64,000 bases of DNA from Prinsepia uniflora (Eukaryota; Streptophyta; Magnoliopsida; Rosales; Rosaceae). Location: contig CM064863.1 in NCBI GenBank assembly GCA_032719365.1, forward strand, positions 24,933,137 through 24,997,136, read 5' to 3'. The notes below the pieces were generated by a model. It worked only from the letters and a program-made list of their open reading frames with translations, had not been told where the DNA came from and did not search any database. Positions 53,490 to 64,000 of the stretch are shown in pieces. The position numbers and the translations under genes are program-made. How positions within the stretch are numbered: the stretch's first letter is position 1; every line of letters begins with the position of its first letter.

Positions 53490-54216
53490 TTGAGGCCGAC
53501 CCCATCGACCCTCGTGAGGCACAACAAATACATGATGGGCCGATTTAAAACCCCAGGGATCATTCGGAAACACCACATCCACAGCCCATTGAGGAGGTCG
53601 AGGAGATCCTTCTCTCTCATAACTTTTCCGATTGAAAAGGTAAAAATTGGAACCGGTATTTCCCCCGATGTACGCTTACAACTAATCAGTGACAACTCTG
53701 AGGTCTTTGTATGGTCTTATGCCGACATGCCTGGCATATCCACCGATGTAATCTGCCACCGACTAAGCATTGACCCTTCTTACAATCTGATCGAGCAAAA
53801 GCGTCGCCTTTACGACGCAGAGAGAATAGAAGCCATGAAGGCTGAGATCGTCAAACTCAACACTATCCATTTTTCTGGAAGGCGGTCTATGACGCCTGGG
53901 TCGCCAAAGTTGTATTAGTTAGGAAGCCCTCGGGAGCATGGAGAATGTGCATAGACTTTACAGACCTCAACAAGGCATGACCCAAAGACAGCTCCCCCTT
54001 ACCCAAGATAGACCAAGTGGTCGACACAATGGCTGGGCATGAACTTCTAAACTTCATGGACGCCTATTTATGCTACAACCAGATCTTCATGCACCCAACA
54101 TACCAAATCCACACAACATTCAGAATAGATCAAGGGCTCTATTGCTACAACGTTATGCCATTCGGACTCAAGAATGCAGGGGCCACCTATCAGCGCCTAG
54201 TAAACTTCAAGTTCGC
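53490..54216 (+). pseudogene. Tat-lineage reverse transcriptase, 5' half only
   Basis: The pre-RT linker is readable (VWSYADMPGISTDVICHRLS, then EQKRRLYDAERIEAMKAEI). A frameshift at about 53875 leads into AWVAKVVLVRKPSGAWRMCI and DFTDLNKA. The frame at 54017-54259 holds GHELLNFMDAYLCYNQIFMH and VMPFGLKNAGATYQRLVN, the fingers and first palm motif. GHELLNFMDA-type wording is typical of the Tat lineage. The sequence then jumps at about 54212 straight to RNase H. The YxDD catalytic box, the rest of the palm, and the thumb are absent, so an internal deletion has removed them. Confidence 0.85.
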
Positions 54217-54990
54217 GGACGCCGTGCACCCAGTGTACTACGTCGGTAAGGCTCTATAGGATGCTGAGACGAGGTACACCGACCTAGAAAAACTCGATTT
54301 CGCTCTCATCATGTCCTTTAGGAAACTCAGACTTTACTTCTAGGCTCATTCAATCATCGTCATGACCAATAAACCTCTTTGACAGGTGCTCCAGAAGCCA
54401 GAAACGTCTAGATGACTACTTAAGTGGGCAATAGAGCTTATCGAGTTCAATATCAGTTTCATGCCCAGTATAGTGGAAAAGGGACAGGCCATCACGGACT
54501 TTATCTCTGAGTTCTCCCATGTCCCAACAGCACCTGCGAGAGACACTATTCATCCCGCTCCTCCATCATCCGCGACACATACCTTGGATGATGTGGGCCC
54601 TTAGCTAGATCCTGCTCAACCTACATGGCTCCTATACATTGACGGCTCCGCCTGCCACAACGGCTCAGCGGCTGGACTCGTCTTCACCACACCAAACAAG
54701 GCTCTTTGTTTCCTTTTCAAAGCCTCGAACAACGTTGCCGAGTATGAGGCTCTTCTTACTGGACTCCGCCTAGCCAAGACCATGGAGACCAAACAAATCC
54801 AAATATATAGTGACTCCCAGCTCATCGTCAGCGAGATTAACAATGAGTATGAGGCCAAAGACTCTTCCATGGCTACATATAAGACAATGGTAAAGTCCCT
54901 CCTTGACAGCTTCCGCAAACACACTATCACACGGATCCCCTAATCCGAAAACAGCCATGCCGACGCTTTGGCTCGGCTTGCATCTCTCTC
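54217..54990 (+). pseudogene. Tandem RNase H domains (RT-linked and archaeal-type) of the Tat element
   Basis: First domain: HPVYYVGKAL, a stop, then DAETRYTDLEKLDFALIMS and HSIIVMTNKPL (54225-54390). Second domain (about 54628-54990): LLYIDGSACHNGSAAGLVF, NNVAEYEALLTGLRLAKTME, IQIYSDSQLIVSEINNEYEA and SHADALARLAS. The acidic residues expected in the second domain (D of DGSA, E of AEYEALL, D of SDSQ, D of HADAL) are all present. A second, archaeal-type RNase H is known as a mark of the Tat lineage (Ogre/Retand and relatives). Stops lie at about 54258, 54342, 54379 and 54941. Confidence 0.85.
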
Positions 54991-55169
54991 GACGAAAAGA
55001 CAAGCCGTAATGTCCTTGTATAAGTACTTGATCGACCAAGCACTCAGCACTCTGTGGTCTGCGCAATCACCACAGATCCGTGGTCTGCTAAGAAGGTCCG
55101 GCGACAAGGGTAATGGTATACACTCAGCAACGGCCAATTCTAAAAAAGAGCATTTACTCTCCCTCTTCT

Positions 55170-56204
55170 GAAATGTCTCACCCCTAGTGCAGGGAGAACT
55201 ATCCTAGAGGAGATACATGCAGGCATCTATTGGAATCACTTTGGTCCACGTTCGCTAGCCCATAAGGCCTTTCGCCAAGATTTCTATTAGCGAACCCTGC
55301 ATGCAGACGCAACTGAGTTGACCAGGCGTTGTGACAAATTCCAACGGTTCGCCCCTTTCCTCCACTTACCACCCAAAAACCTCACGCCCATGCTCAGCCC
55401 TTGGCCATTTTTGCAATGGTGGCTTGACTTGATTGGCAAGATGCTAGCTGGGAAGGGAAAGACAGAGTAAGCAATGGTGTCAGTAGATTTCTTCACCAAG
55501 TGGGTGGAAGCAAAGCTCTGGCCTCCATCATCACTGCCCAGATTGAGACCTTTATTTTCTATAACAGTATTTTTTGTTTCAGTCTTCCACACACCATCGT
55601 CACAGATAATGGAAAATAGTTTGATAATGCGCACTTCCACGCATTCTGTGACAAGCATAACCTCCGCCACTACTTCGTCTCCCTAGCTCATCCCCAATCT
55701 AATGGTCAGGTAGGGCCCATAAAACAAAATCATCAAGCATACGCTGAAAACTCAACTCAACAAAGCGAAGGGCAAGTGGTCTGAGATCCTCCAAAACGCA
55801 CTTTGGTCATATAGGACCTCCTACTGGACATCGACAAACGAAACACCTTTTTCCATGACCTTTGGGACTGAGGTCGTCATCCCAGCTGAGCTTAATGAAA
55901 CTTCTTATCGAGTGTTGACCTACGAACCTGACCAAAATGACCAGTAGCTTGCACTCAGCCTAGATGTCATTGAGGAACATCGGCAATTGGCTAACCTCAG
56001 AAATATTGCCTGCAAACAGCGGCTCTGCAACTACCACAATGCTAGAGTCAAACCCCGCAGCTTTTGGGAAGGGGACTAGGTACTTCGGATGGTCAGCCTG
56101 GCCAAAAAGGATGGCTTGCTGGAACTCTCAGACACAATTGGGAAGGTCCATACCGGGTTACAAGGATCTGTTGGCTATGCACTTACGACCTGGAGGACTC
56201 TGAG
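55170..56204 (+). pseudogene. Tat-lineage integrase, interrupted by LTR J
   Basis: Zinc-binding region: EEIHAGIYWNHFG then RRCDKCQRFAPF (55198-55345). Catalytic core: WWLDLIGKML with its Asp near 55425, FFTKWVEAKLW, then after frameshifts IVTDNGK near 55600, the HP.SNGQVG block near 55690, and LWSYRTSYWTSTNETPFSMT (about 55800). The C-terminal part continues to the insertion site at 56204. Several frameshifts and stops. The element was already broken or has decayed since; J inserted close to the end. Confidence 0.85.
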
Positions 56205-59006
56205 TGTAACGACCCGTCCCTAGAACCGGGATTAGTGAAGTGATTAGTAACGGATTAGTGAGCTTAATCGGTGGTTAGTTGGCTACTTTCGGGTCCGTTA
56301 GTGTAGAATGATGATTTTGCCCCTAGTTTGGGTAAAAAGTTGACTTTCAGTTCGGGTGGTCAATTGGGTATTGACCCATGACCGTGACGGAGTTAGGGAC
56401 GTCACGAATCCATAGACGGGTGGCACGCCCGATTCTGACATCCGAGGAGGAAGTTATGATGTTCGAAAAGTTGAGGGCATTACCGTAATTTGGATAAATA
56501 GGGGGAAAAGTTGACTTTTCGTGTAACAAGGTTTTGACACGTAGACCAAGGACTGGTAGGTAGATCTCGTCATCCTGAGTTAGGCGGCATGCCTTCATCG
56601 GACATTGGACGGGCGAGATACTGGTCTAGAACGGTGAAGGGCAAAATGGTAATTTTAACTCACATTTTGGTCTTTTTGGGTGCCTTGGGATTTGTGCAAT
56701 CTGATAAGGCCAAGTGTACAGTGGAGATTGGTATATTTTAGTTTGGGACCACAGGGCTATGACACGTGGGGTTCGGCTAGAGGTTTCTAGGATGTTGCAC
56801 GGTGCAAAATTAAACGGGTAGTCGTGCTTGTGTGTGTTTGAGAAGACAGAAAACAGAGGGGGAGGTTTGAGAGGGAATCGCTCAGGTGAAGGAGGTGTGA
56901 AGTGTTGTGATCTGGTGAGTGAGAGTAGAGATTAAGGGAGAGTTGATGAGGGATTTTGAGTGAGAGTGCCGTGAGGAAGCTTGAGAGTGTGAGGTGTGAG
57001 TTCTCAGAGAGAAACGGAGAAGGAGTTTGGTGGTGGTGCTGCCGTGTGTTGCTCAAATCATCAAATTGGACCCGTGGTGGCGTCGTGAGGACGGAGGAGA
57101 GTCGAACAGACCCAGTGGAGCTCACGGTGGGGGTTGGTGTGCGGGTAATTTTCTCAATCCTTTTCGATGCTCTGTTTTTCCCGTTTAGTTTAAACGGTTA
57201 GTCGTGAAGCTAGGGGTTGAGTTGAGGTGTTTGGTTGGTCCTAATCGACTTCATAGGTCCTTAGGAACCTGTTAATATCGAAGCTGTGATGGGGGGTGAC
57301 ACGGGTGGCCGGGAGTGCAAACAGGGGCTTTGAACGGGTTTTGTTTCGAGCTAGGGACGATGGATTAGAGGTTGTGTTGGAGTGTTTGGAGTAGGGGAAT
57401 GGATTACTGGGTAGAGTACAAAGAGAATGGTGAAAAGAGGAGCCAAAATGGTGGACGGACGGCGGAGAACCGGCCACACTGGGCTGGAACAGTGTACGGG
57501 TTCGAAGGTTGAAGACGAACAGTGACTGTCCAGGCGCGTGAGGCCCATGCGCAGCCACTTTGCACGGCGCGTGGAGGCACGTGCGGCGGTTTCTGGGGAC
57601 ACGTTCAACTAGGTTTTTGGTCTAGATGTTGTAACGGATCTTTTGGGATAAGTTTCGGGTTAATCGGACGTCGTTTGAGGTTAGTTCGACAAGGTTGAAG
57701 GTTTAGGGTCTCGGTTCGTTACGTTTAGAACCCGTGGATTTTTGTGGGGAATTAGGAGAACCTTCGTTAACGTGTTAGTGATGTGTTTTGGTGACCGTTG
57801 ACAGGATCGGGAATCCCCGAGGAGGTCGAGGAACGTGCAGGACGTTCGGGACGCGAGTGATGTACCCGGTATCTGTGAGTGGACCCCTTCTCTATAACTG
57901 AGCATGCATAACTGCTTTTAATTATTTGTTTTATGGTTTTATATGTGATTTGATGATTACTGAATATACTAGAACTGTTTTACTTAATTACACGTTTTTC
58001 GAGAAAGTACGATTTTCAGCACGTTTTACGTGGAAGGTTTGAATTTTGATGTCAATTCCATGATTTGAGATTTCAACCGATTAAGGGTTTTCAATGATTA
58101 TAAAGGGTTTTTGGAACATGATTTCGATGATCAAGATTTTCGGTTTTAGAATCGGATTTCAGAAAATGGAATTTGGTTTTAAAGTTGAAAAGTAGATTTA
58201 AGATTCGGGTTTGGATATGGATTTAGAATGGTTTTTAAATGGTTTTGGACTGGATTTGCTGGATCTGATTATTGGGTTTAAAGACCCGGATATTGTGATT
58301 GACGGGGGACGGGCCCATATTGGGTTTAAAGACCCGGATTGAGTTTAAAGACTCGGATATATTGATATTTCCCTCGTAGGCCTGTTGAGTTTAAAGACTC
58401 GGATTATTGAGGCCTGGATTGAGTTTAAAGACTCGGGAGTTTAAAGACTCGGATAGGTCCAGCAGGTTTGATCGGATAATGATGACTTGGATTTATGTTT
58501 TATCGTACTGTTTTTCATAATGCTTATTTTTTGAATTATAAATGTTTTTATGATGCTTATTATGTGGTTTATAGCTGTATTTAACTAAATGGGTTGTGCA
58601 TGCATGATTTCAAAACGGAGGGCCAAACCCTGTTTTGTTATAAAATGGTTTTTGAAATTTTTAGTCTTTTGGTCCACTCACACTTTTCTGGTTTTAATTG
58701 CCCTCCAGGTCGTGGAGCTAGCGCGGGGGTTGACGTTGAGGTAGCGTCAGAGGCATAGAGTACCCGAGAGTTTTCCCGGAGTGTTTCCGACTTTCCGTTG
58801 TGCGTGTACTCTTTGTATCAGGTTTAATTTCCTTAGTTAGGTACTACGCTCTGTGTAATTGCTGACTCTGGGATGTTTTATTTCTCCTGCGTTTGACAAT
58901 GTAAATTGTGGTTTTCGTGAGGTTGTTACGGTCTTTTGTTTTTGGGTTGTCAGACGGGAGCAGGGTTCAGTCCCTAATCCTGGGGGATTAGGGGTGGGTC
59001 CTGACA
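56205..59006 (+). mobile_element. Solo LTR J inserted in the Tat integrase
   Basis: 2802 bp, TGTAACGACCCGTCC...GGGTCCTGACA, with a perfect 5-bp target duplication CTGAG (56200-56204 and 59007-59011). The integrase frame is continuous across the site if one copy of CTGAG is ignored. It shows a TGACGG/ACGTCA pair (56385-56404), GTGAGTGGAC (57875-57884), an RY box (58597-58606), GTCCACTCAC (58682-58691), a cluster of 'gtttaaagactcgg' modules (58265-58460), and a stem with arms at about 58887 and 58937. The length nearly equals LTR C1. Confidence 0.95.
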
Positions 59007-59068
59007 CTGAGGGCAAACGACTCGACCACCCATGGCACGCCGACCATCTTAAGAAATATTTCATGTAG
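59007..59068 (+). pseudogene. Last codons of the Tat pol, downstream of LTR J
   Basis: After the right CTGAG the frame reads GKRLDHPWHADHLKKYFM and a TAG at 59066-59068. HADHLKKYF-type endings are typical of the integrase C-terminus in this lineage. This shows the insertion fell only about 19 codons before the stop. Confidence 0.88.
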
Positions 59069-59179
59069 CTTTGTAATTTTTCCTCCTATGACTTGCTGTA
59101 ATTTTCCAATCTTGGCCCACATTATCAATGATGAGCATTTTCAATACACATTGCATGAACAGTCAACAACATAACCCTA
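59069..59179 (+). mobile_element. Tat element, start of 3' untranslated region
   Basis: About 110 bases of A/T-rich non-coding sequence between the pol stop codon and the tandem array. Nothing else is recognised. Confidence 0.6.
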
Positions 59180-60393
59180 GACTCAAACATATGAGTCTGG
59201 GTACGGTCTTACTCGGCCTACACCCCAACACTTTCTATTTTGACTCAAACATCCGAGTCGGTGTACAGCCCTACTCGGCTTACACCACCACTTTAACCTA
59301 AACCTACGAGTCGGGCTACAGTCTTACTCGGCCTACACCCCAACACTTTCTATGTTGACTCAAGAATCCGAGTCAGTGTACAGCCCTGCTCGGCTTACAC
59401 CACCACTTTGACTCAAAGCTACGAGTCGGGGTACGGTCTTACTCGGCCTACACCCCAACATTTACTATTTTGACTAAAACATCCGAGTCGATGTACAGCC
59501 CTAATCGGCTTACACCACCACTTTGACTCAAATCTACGAGTCGGGGTATGGTCTTACTCGGCCTACACCCCAACACTTGTATTTTGACTCAAACAAAACG
59601 AGTCGGTGTACAACCCTACTCGGCTTACACAACCACTTGGACTCAAACATACGAGTCGAGGTAGAGTCTTACTCGGCCTACACCCCAACACTTGCTATTT
59701 TGACTCAAACAAAACGAGTCAGTGTACAACCCTACTCGGCTTACACCACCACTTTATCTCAAACCTACGAGTCGGGGTATAGTCTTACATGGCCTACACC
59801 CCAACACTTGCTATGTTGACTCAAACATCGGAGTCGGTGTATAGCCCTACTCGGCTTACACCACCACTTTGACTCAAACCTACGAGTCGGGGTACAGTCT
59901 TACTTGGCCTATACCCCAACACCTTTTATTTTGACTCAAATATCTGAGTCGGTGTACAGCCCTACTCGGCTTACACCACCACTTTGACTCAAACTTACAA
60001 GTCGGGGCACGGTCTTACTCGGCTTACACCCCAACACTTGCTATTTTTACTCAAACAAAATGAGTCGGTGTAAAGCCCTACTGGGCTTACATCACTACTT
60101 GGACTCAAACATACGAGTCGGGGTACGGTCTTACTCGGCCTACACCACAACACTTGCTATTTTGACTCAAACAAAACGAGTCGGTGTACAACCCTACTCG
60201 GCTTACACCACCACTTTGACTCAAACCTACGAATTGGGGTATGGTCTTACTCGGTCTACACCCCAACACTTGCTATTTTGACTCAAACATCCAAGTCGGT
60301 GTATAGCCCTACTCGGCTTACACCACTATTTTGACTCAAGTCTATGAGTCGGGGTACAGTCTTACTCGACCTACACCCTAATACTGGCTATTT
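59180..60393 (+). repeat. 115-bp dimeric tandem array in the Tat 3' untranslated region
   Basis: About ten and a half copies of a 115-bp unit made of two alternating subunits. The 62-bp subunit follows 'gactcaaacctacgagtcgg', then 'gtcttactcggcctacaccc' and 'caacacttgctatttt'. The 53-bp subunit follows 'gactcaaacatccgagtcgg', then 'cagccctactcggcttacac' and 'caccacttt'. Subunit starts at 59180, 59242, 59295, 59357, 59410, 59472, 59525, 59586, 59640 and 59702 give the 62/53 alternation. The two subunits share GACTCAAAC..CGAGTCGG and ACTCGGC.TACACC, so they arose from a common monomer. The array is cut by LTR K at 60394 and probably continues beyond it. Confidence 0.93.
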
Positions 60394-61159
60394 TGTAACG
60401 ACCCGGCCAGGAAGTCGGGATTAGATTAGTGGTTAATGACAGATTAGTGAAGTTAATCGGTGATTAGTTGGATAATTTCGGACGGACGGTGTGGAACGAC
60501 GACTTTGCCCTTGGAATTGGCCAAATAGTTGACTTTTCGTTCGGGCGGTCAAATGGACTTTGATCGATGACCGTGACGTAGTTCGGGACATCACGAGTTC
60601 ATAGAAAGGTGGCACGTTCGATTCCGACATCCGAGGAAAAGGTTATGACGTTCGGAAGTTTGAGGGTACTTTGGTAATTTGGTTAAACAGGGGCAATTTG
60701 TTGACTTTTCATACTACATGGACTTTGCACGCATTCCAAGGACCATTAGGAAGAGCTCAATCTCCTGAGTACAACGACAGGTGGCACATGTCATTCGGAG
60801 GTCGGGAGAAAGAATTATGGGTCTAGCACTACGAGGGTAAAATGGTAATTTACCCTTGAAGAGCATTTTGGACAGTTCCGGCATTGGGGTTTGTGCCCAC
60901 TCAGAAATGGACATGTGGCTGTTTTGGGAATTGGACCCAATGGTTTTGGGACACTTGTACACTTCTGGAGGGTAGTAGACAGTGTTCACCGCCTTGCAAA
61001 GAAATTAAAACGGGTTGGACGACTTAGAACAGGAGAAAAGAAAAACAGAGTGTAACCCCTTCCTATAATCTTCTTGCTTTCGATTCTTAGGTGTAACCTG
61101 CGAGGAGAACTGAGGGAGGTGGAGGATGGTGAAATGATGGTGGTAGGACTGGGGTAGCC
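60394..61159 (+). mobile_element. LTR K, left part
   Basis: Starts TGTAACGACCCGGCCAGG inside a repeat unit. It shows GTTGACTTTT and the pair TGACGTAGTTCGGGACATCA (60574-60593). It stops at 61159 where minus-strand LTR L begins. The remainder of K and its right flank are expected beyond the window. Confidence 0.82.
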
Positions 61160-64000
61160 TGACAGGAACCATCCCAATCCCCCTGGGATTAATGCGGGAC
61201 GACCTTGCTCCTGTCTGACACGAAGTGTCAGACAAGGGATATTTCCTACCTTTGCCCTCTCGGGCTATCAGAGTACGCCAGGATCCGGAGGAGGTATGTG
61301 ATATCTCAGTCTCTGCTACAGTCCACATCCGCTGTCAACCTGAAGGGCATTCAAAACATTAAAAGCTGTGAGTGGACAAAACAACCAGTTTGAAAACAGT
61401 TTAATTGAAGACATTTGTACCCTTCACTAAAAAGCTTGCATGCATTCGAAAACCAATTAATCCAAAAGAACCATACTTGGGAACTAAGCCCAAAATCATA
61501 ATGAAAGAACAAATAAGAACCAATCATACGGGCCACCGCCCAAATCCATGCGGGACTCAGCCCAAACCATAATAAAACCACGTACACGGGCCGCTGCCCA
61601 AAACCTGTGCCTATCACATATCATATCTCAAAACCATATATCATATACATCATATATACATATAATTCACACAACCAATCCTGTCACGGTTTCCAAAGCT
61701 AGGCGCGTGCTACCCGGGGTCTCAAACCCAAGTCTCTCAGAGTCCAAGGTCAATGTCCGTAGACCAATGACCCACCCTAAGGTTACGATCCATGCCTTCC
61801 TGAGCGTAAGGAACCCAACTGGGGGGCGACTCCACTCAGTCGGTGCTCCGTGACTACTCCGGGGTCCACCCAGGCCATCGACCCTCCCCGGAAGAGATAG
61901 ATTTAAGTAAATGAAGGTATATGAATACATATATATACATAACATAAACATTCATGCCCGGTCCCCCTGAACCGTCATGATCTATAACATCCATTTAAGG
62001 GTTCATGCCCGGTTCCCATAAACCGTCATGTACCACAATAACCTTTCCCGGGTTTATGCCGGTTCCCATAAACCGTCATGAACTTGGAAATCCATCTAGG
62101 GACCCTGACCCGAAATCATCAATGTAAAACAACTGGGTCTTGTGCCCGAACATATGACATCAGCTGGGCATCGTGCCCGATATCTAAGGGTCAGTCACAA
62201 CTCTGATCGTAGTGATGCGTGCAACCATCCATCCATGACCGCCCTCAATCCTAGTATGTCGCCGTGAACGAATCAACCGACGCGACCACCACAAGATCAT
62301 GGTGCACTCATAACCGATCGATATCTTGAACCGTCAGCAATCCGAAGTCGAGCTTTCATCGGCTACCCGATAATAGATCGTGCATCGTGACCTCTCCGGT
62401 ATGAACACATCCCAATCCGGAGGTGAGCGTCGTATCGTCGATCGCCGTGCACATAGCACCTGCCATGACCACGATTCAGACCCGAAGGCCATCAATACGG
62501 TCATATGCCCGAGACAAAACTAAATGGGTCTCATACCCGAGTTTATCCTTTTGAAAATCCAAAACCATTTCATTTAAACCGATAAAGAAATACAAACCCG
62601 TATAGGCAACGTATAAGGCTGATGCCTCAAAATACGTGCCTATACGTAACCACAACCAAATGCACTCATGGCATCACCAAACATGTATTAAAACATATAA
62701 AAAACATTTATGCATGCACCGATTTAGAAAACAAGGTCCACTCACAGACCGTCCCATGCTACCGCCTTGGGTTGGGTGTCGTAAGCATCATCGGGACTCC
62801 CAAACCTGTCCAAATTGTAATAAAAGGTTACTAACTACTTAAATAACCTCCCACTAAAGCCCCGTAATTTTTCAAAAATTTTAACTATTTTAAATCTCGA
62901 ACCTAAACCTTCCGATGCCCCGAACATTATCGAGACGGTGTTCGATCGACACGAAACCAGTCCCAAAATGTTTATTACATCGAATTGAAGATTTCACTTG
63001 TTGAAAACTTTCCGAAAAGATGGGACACGTGCCCCCACGCTACCATAGAAGCCCCTGCGTGTGAGCCCACGTGCGGGCACTATTCATCGTCTTCCCCAGA
63101 GACTAAACCGGGTTTTCTGGTTCCTGGACCGGCCGAACCAGTATGGACCGGTTTAAGGCCCTAAGTCATCCATTTTCGGTCCATTTCAACCTATTTTGTT
63201 CCTAATATCTTCCTAACAAAAAACCCTATCATTTACACATTAAAAACAGAGGAGAAACCCGTGAAAACCATACCTCCATGTTCGGCTATGGTGACGGCGA
63301 CTGCAACCTCCCTCCGTCGTGCTTCCCGGCCGTCCAAGCACTCGAAAACCATTCCATTTGTCTCACCGGGCCCCTAGAAACATAACCAAATCATTAGTTT
63401 CGATCCAAGACCAATAAAACCCAAGTTTCGAATTTCAAAACCAAAACCTACCTTTTCGGGTTTCTCCGGTCACCGTCCACGGTGGTTTTCCCTGACAGTC
63501 TCATCCTCATCGTCTCTCCTCACTCTCACATTCTCATTCATATACCAAGTCCCACTAGTGAGGTTTGGAGGGTGTTCATGGAGGGGGGTGGTGCTCGGGT
63601 TGCTTATGGAGGAAATGAAGAAAATGGTGTTTGGGTTTAAAGGAAAAAGAAAGGAGATATCTGATAATGATCGGATGAGGGAGGAGGAAATGAGATGAGT
63701 GGTGAGGATTTGAGTGATTAAATGGAATTGATGGCTAGGATTGAGTGTTGGAAGGATTAATTATAAAATAATAATTATAATAATATTTAATTAGTGAGAT
63801 CCACAATTTAAGGGTTTTAGCCAATGGGATGAGTGACACTTGTCACTCATCCATGGGTCCCACTTAAAATATCTGCCCAATCAGATATTGCCAAATCATC
63901 ATCGTCTCGAAGTACGTGTATAGTAAAATTGAACTTCCGTGACCTATAACTTCCCCGTTCGAAGTCCGATTTCAGCGTGCCGCCTATCTACGGATTCGTA
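61160..64000 (-). mobile_element. LTR L, cut by the window end
   Basis: Begins TGACAGGAACC (minus-strand LTR end) and runs off the window at 'cgtgccgcctatctacggat', a block that lies about 200 bp before the other terminus in its relatives. It shows a perfect hairpin (61214-61232), GTGAGTGGAC (61368-61377), repeated 'catgcccggttcccataaac' modules (61950-62100), an RY-like box and GTCCACTCAC (62736-62745), and a 26-bp palindrome (63827-63852). Whether it is solo or part of a complete element cannot be told from this window. Confidence 0.85.
63827..63852. promoter_or_regulatory. Near-perfect palindrome in LTR L
   Basis: Arms GGATGAGTGACA and TGTCACTCATCC around a 2-base centre. Related copies: F (37900-37920, slightly shorter arms), D (32282-32305, one mismatch) and E1 (35345-35368). 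In F it lies about 60-80 bp before an A/T-rich TATA region. Likely a binding site for a dimeric factor, but no factor is assigned. Confidence 0.5.

Noticed and set aside
59180..60393. CRISPR-like alternation of repeats and spacers
   Set aside because: Subunits touch head-to-tail without unique spacers, the genome is a plant, and the context is a retroelement 3' untranslated region.

Overview
The window looks like a repeat-dense stretch of a eudicot plant chromosome. It holds one recognisable host gene, a three-exon remorin (3970-5527, + strand, about 373 residues). A small leucine-rich-repeat gene fragment lies upstream (1438-1626). Nearly everything from 6.5 kb to the right edge is LTR-retrotransposon DNA. 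No prokaryotic, organellar, rRNA or tRNA gene was recognised. No similarity search was possible, so family names rest on motifs read by eye.

Most of the retroelement DNA belongs to related families with long LTRs (about 1.75-3.3 kb). They begin TGTAACGACYCG (or its reverse complement), have a primer-binding site (PBS) of the initiator-tRNA-Met type (TGGTATCAGAGC) and a purine tract TTAAGGGGGRAGAT. These traits fit the Tekay/Del side of plant Ty3/gypsy. The complete elements carry no recognisable gag-pol, so they look non-autonomous or deeply decayed. A second type is a decayed Tat-lineage gypsy element (49933 to at least 60393), with gag, protease, RT, two RNase H domains and integrase, all broken, and a 115-bp tandem array in its 3' untranslated region.

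Layout: 1-2305, LTR ends and the LRR fragment. 2306-6479, remorin gene and flanks. 6480-8112, old LTR debris. 8113-29767, element B, split by a tandem LTR-internal-LTR-internal block (C, 10599-17449), a complete element (A, 18489-26998) and an LTR fragment (M). 29768-49932, LTR H, split by LTR G, itself split by solo LTR D and by complete element E. E contains solo LTR F in its internal region and an unrelated solo LTR in its 5' LTR. 49933-60393, the Tat element with solo LTR J (56205-59006) inserted 57 coding bases before the pol stop codon. 60394-64000, LTR K cut by minus-strand LTR L, which runs off the window. Most insertions show 5-bp target-site duplications, four of them perfect or nearly so (TTAAT, TAGCT, CTGAG, ACGTC/ACATC). 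The inferred depth at F is five levels (B, H, G, E, F).

The most interesting signal is the cis-architecture shared by LTR families whose remaining sequence has diverged. It includes a TGACGT/ACGTCA pair near the LTR start, a long palindrome, two mirrored modules (GTGAGTGGAC plus an RY box; RY box plus GTCCACTCAC) that frame a family-specific short-repeat array, and a hairpin near the LTR 3' end whose stem shows a compensatory base-pair change and wobble pairs between copies.
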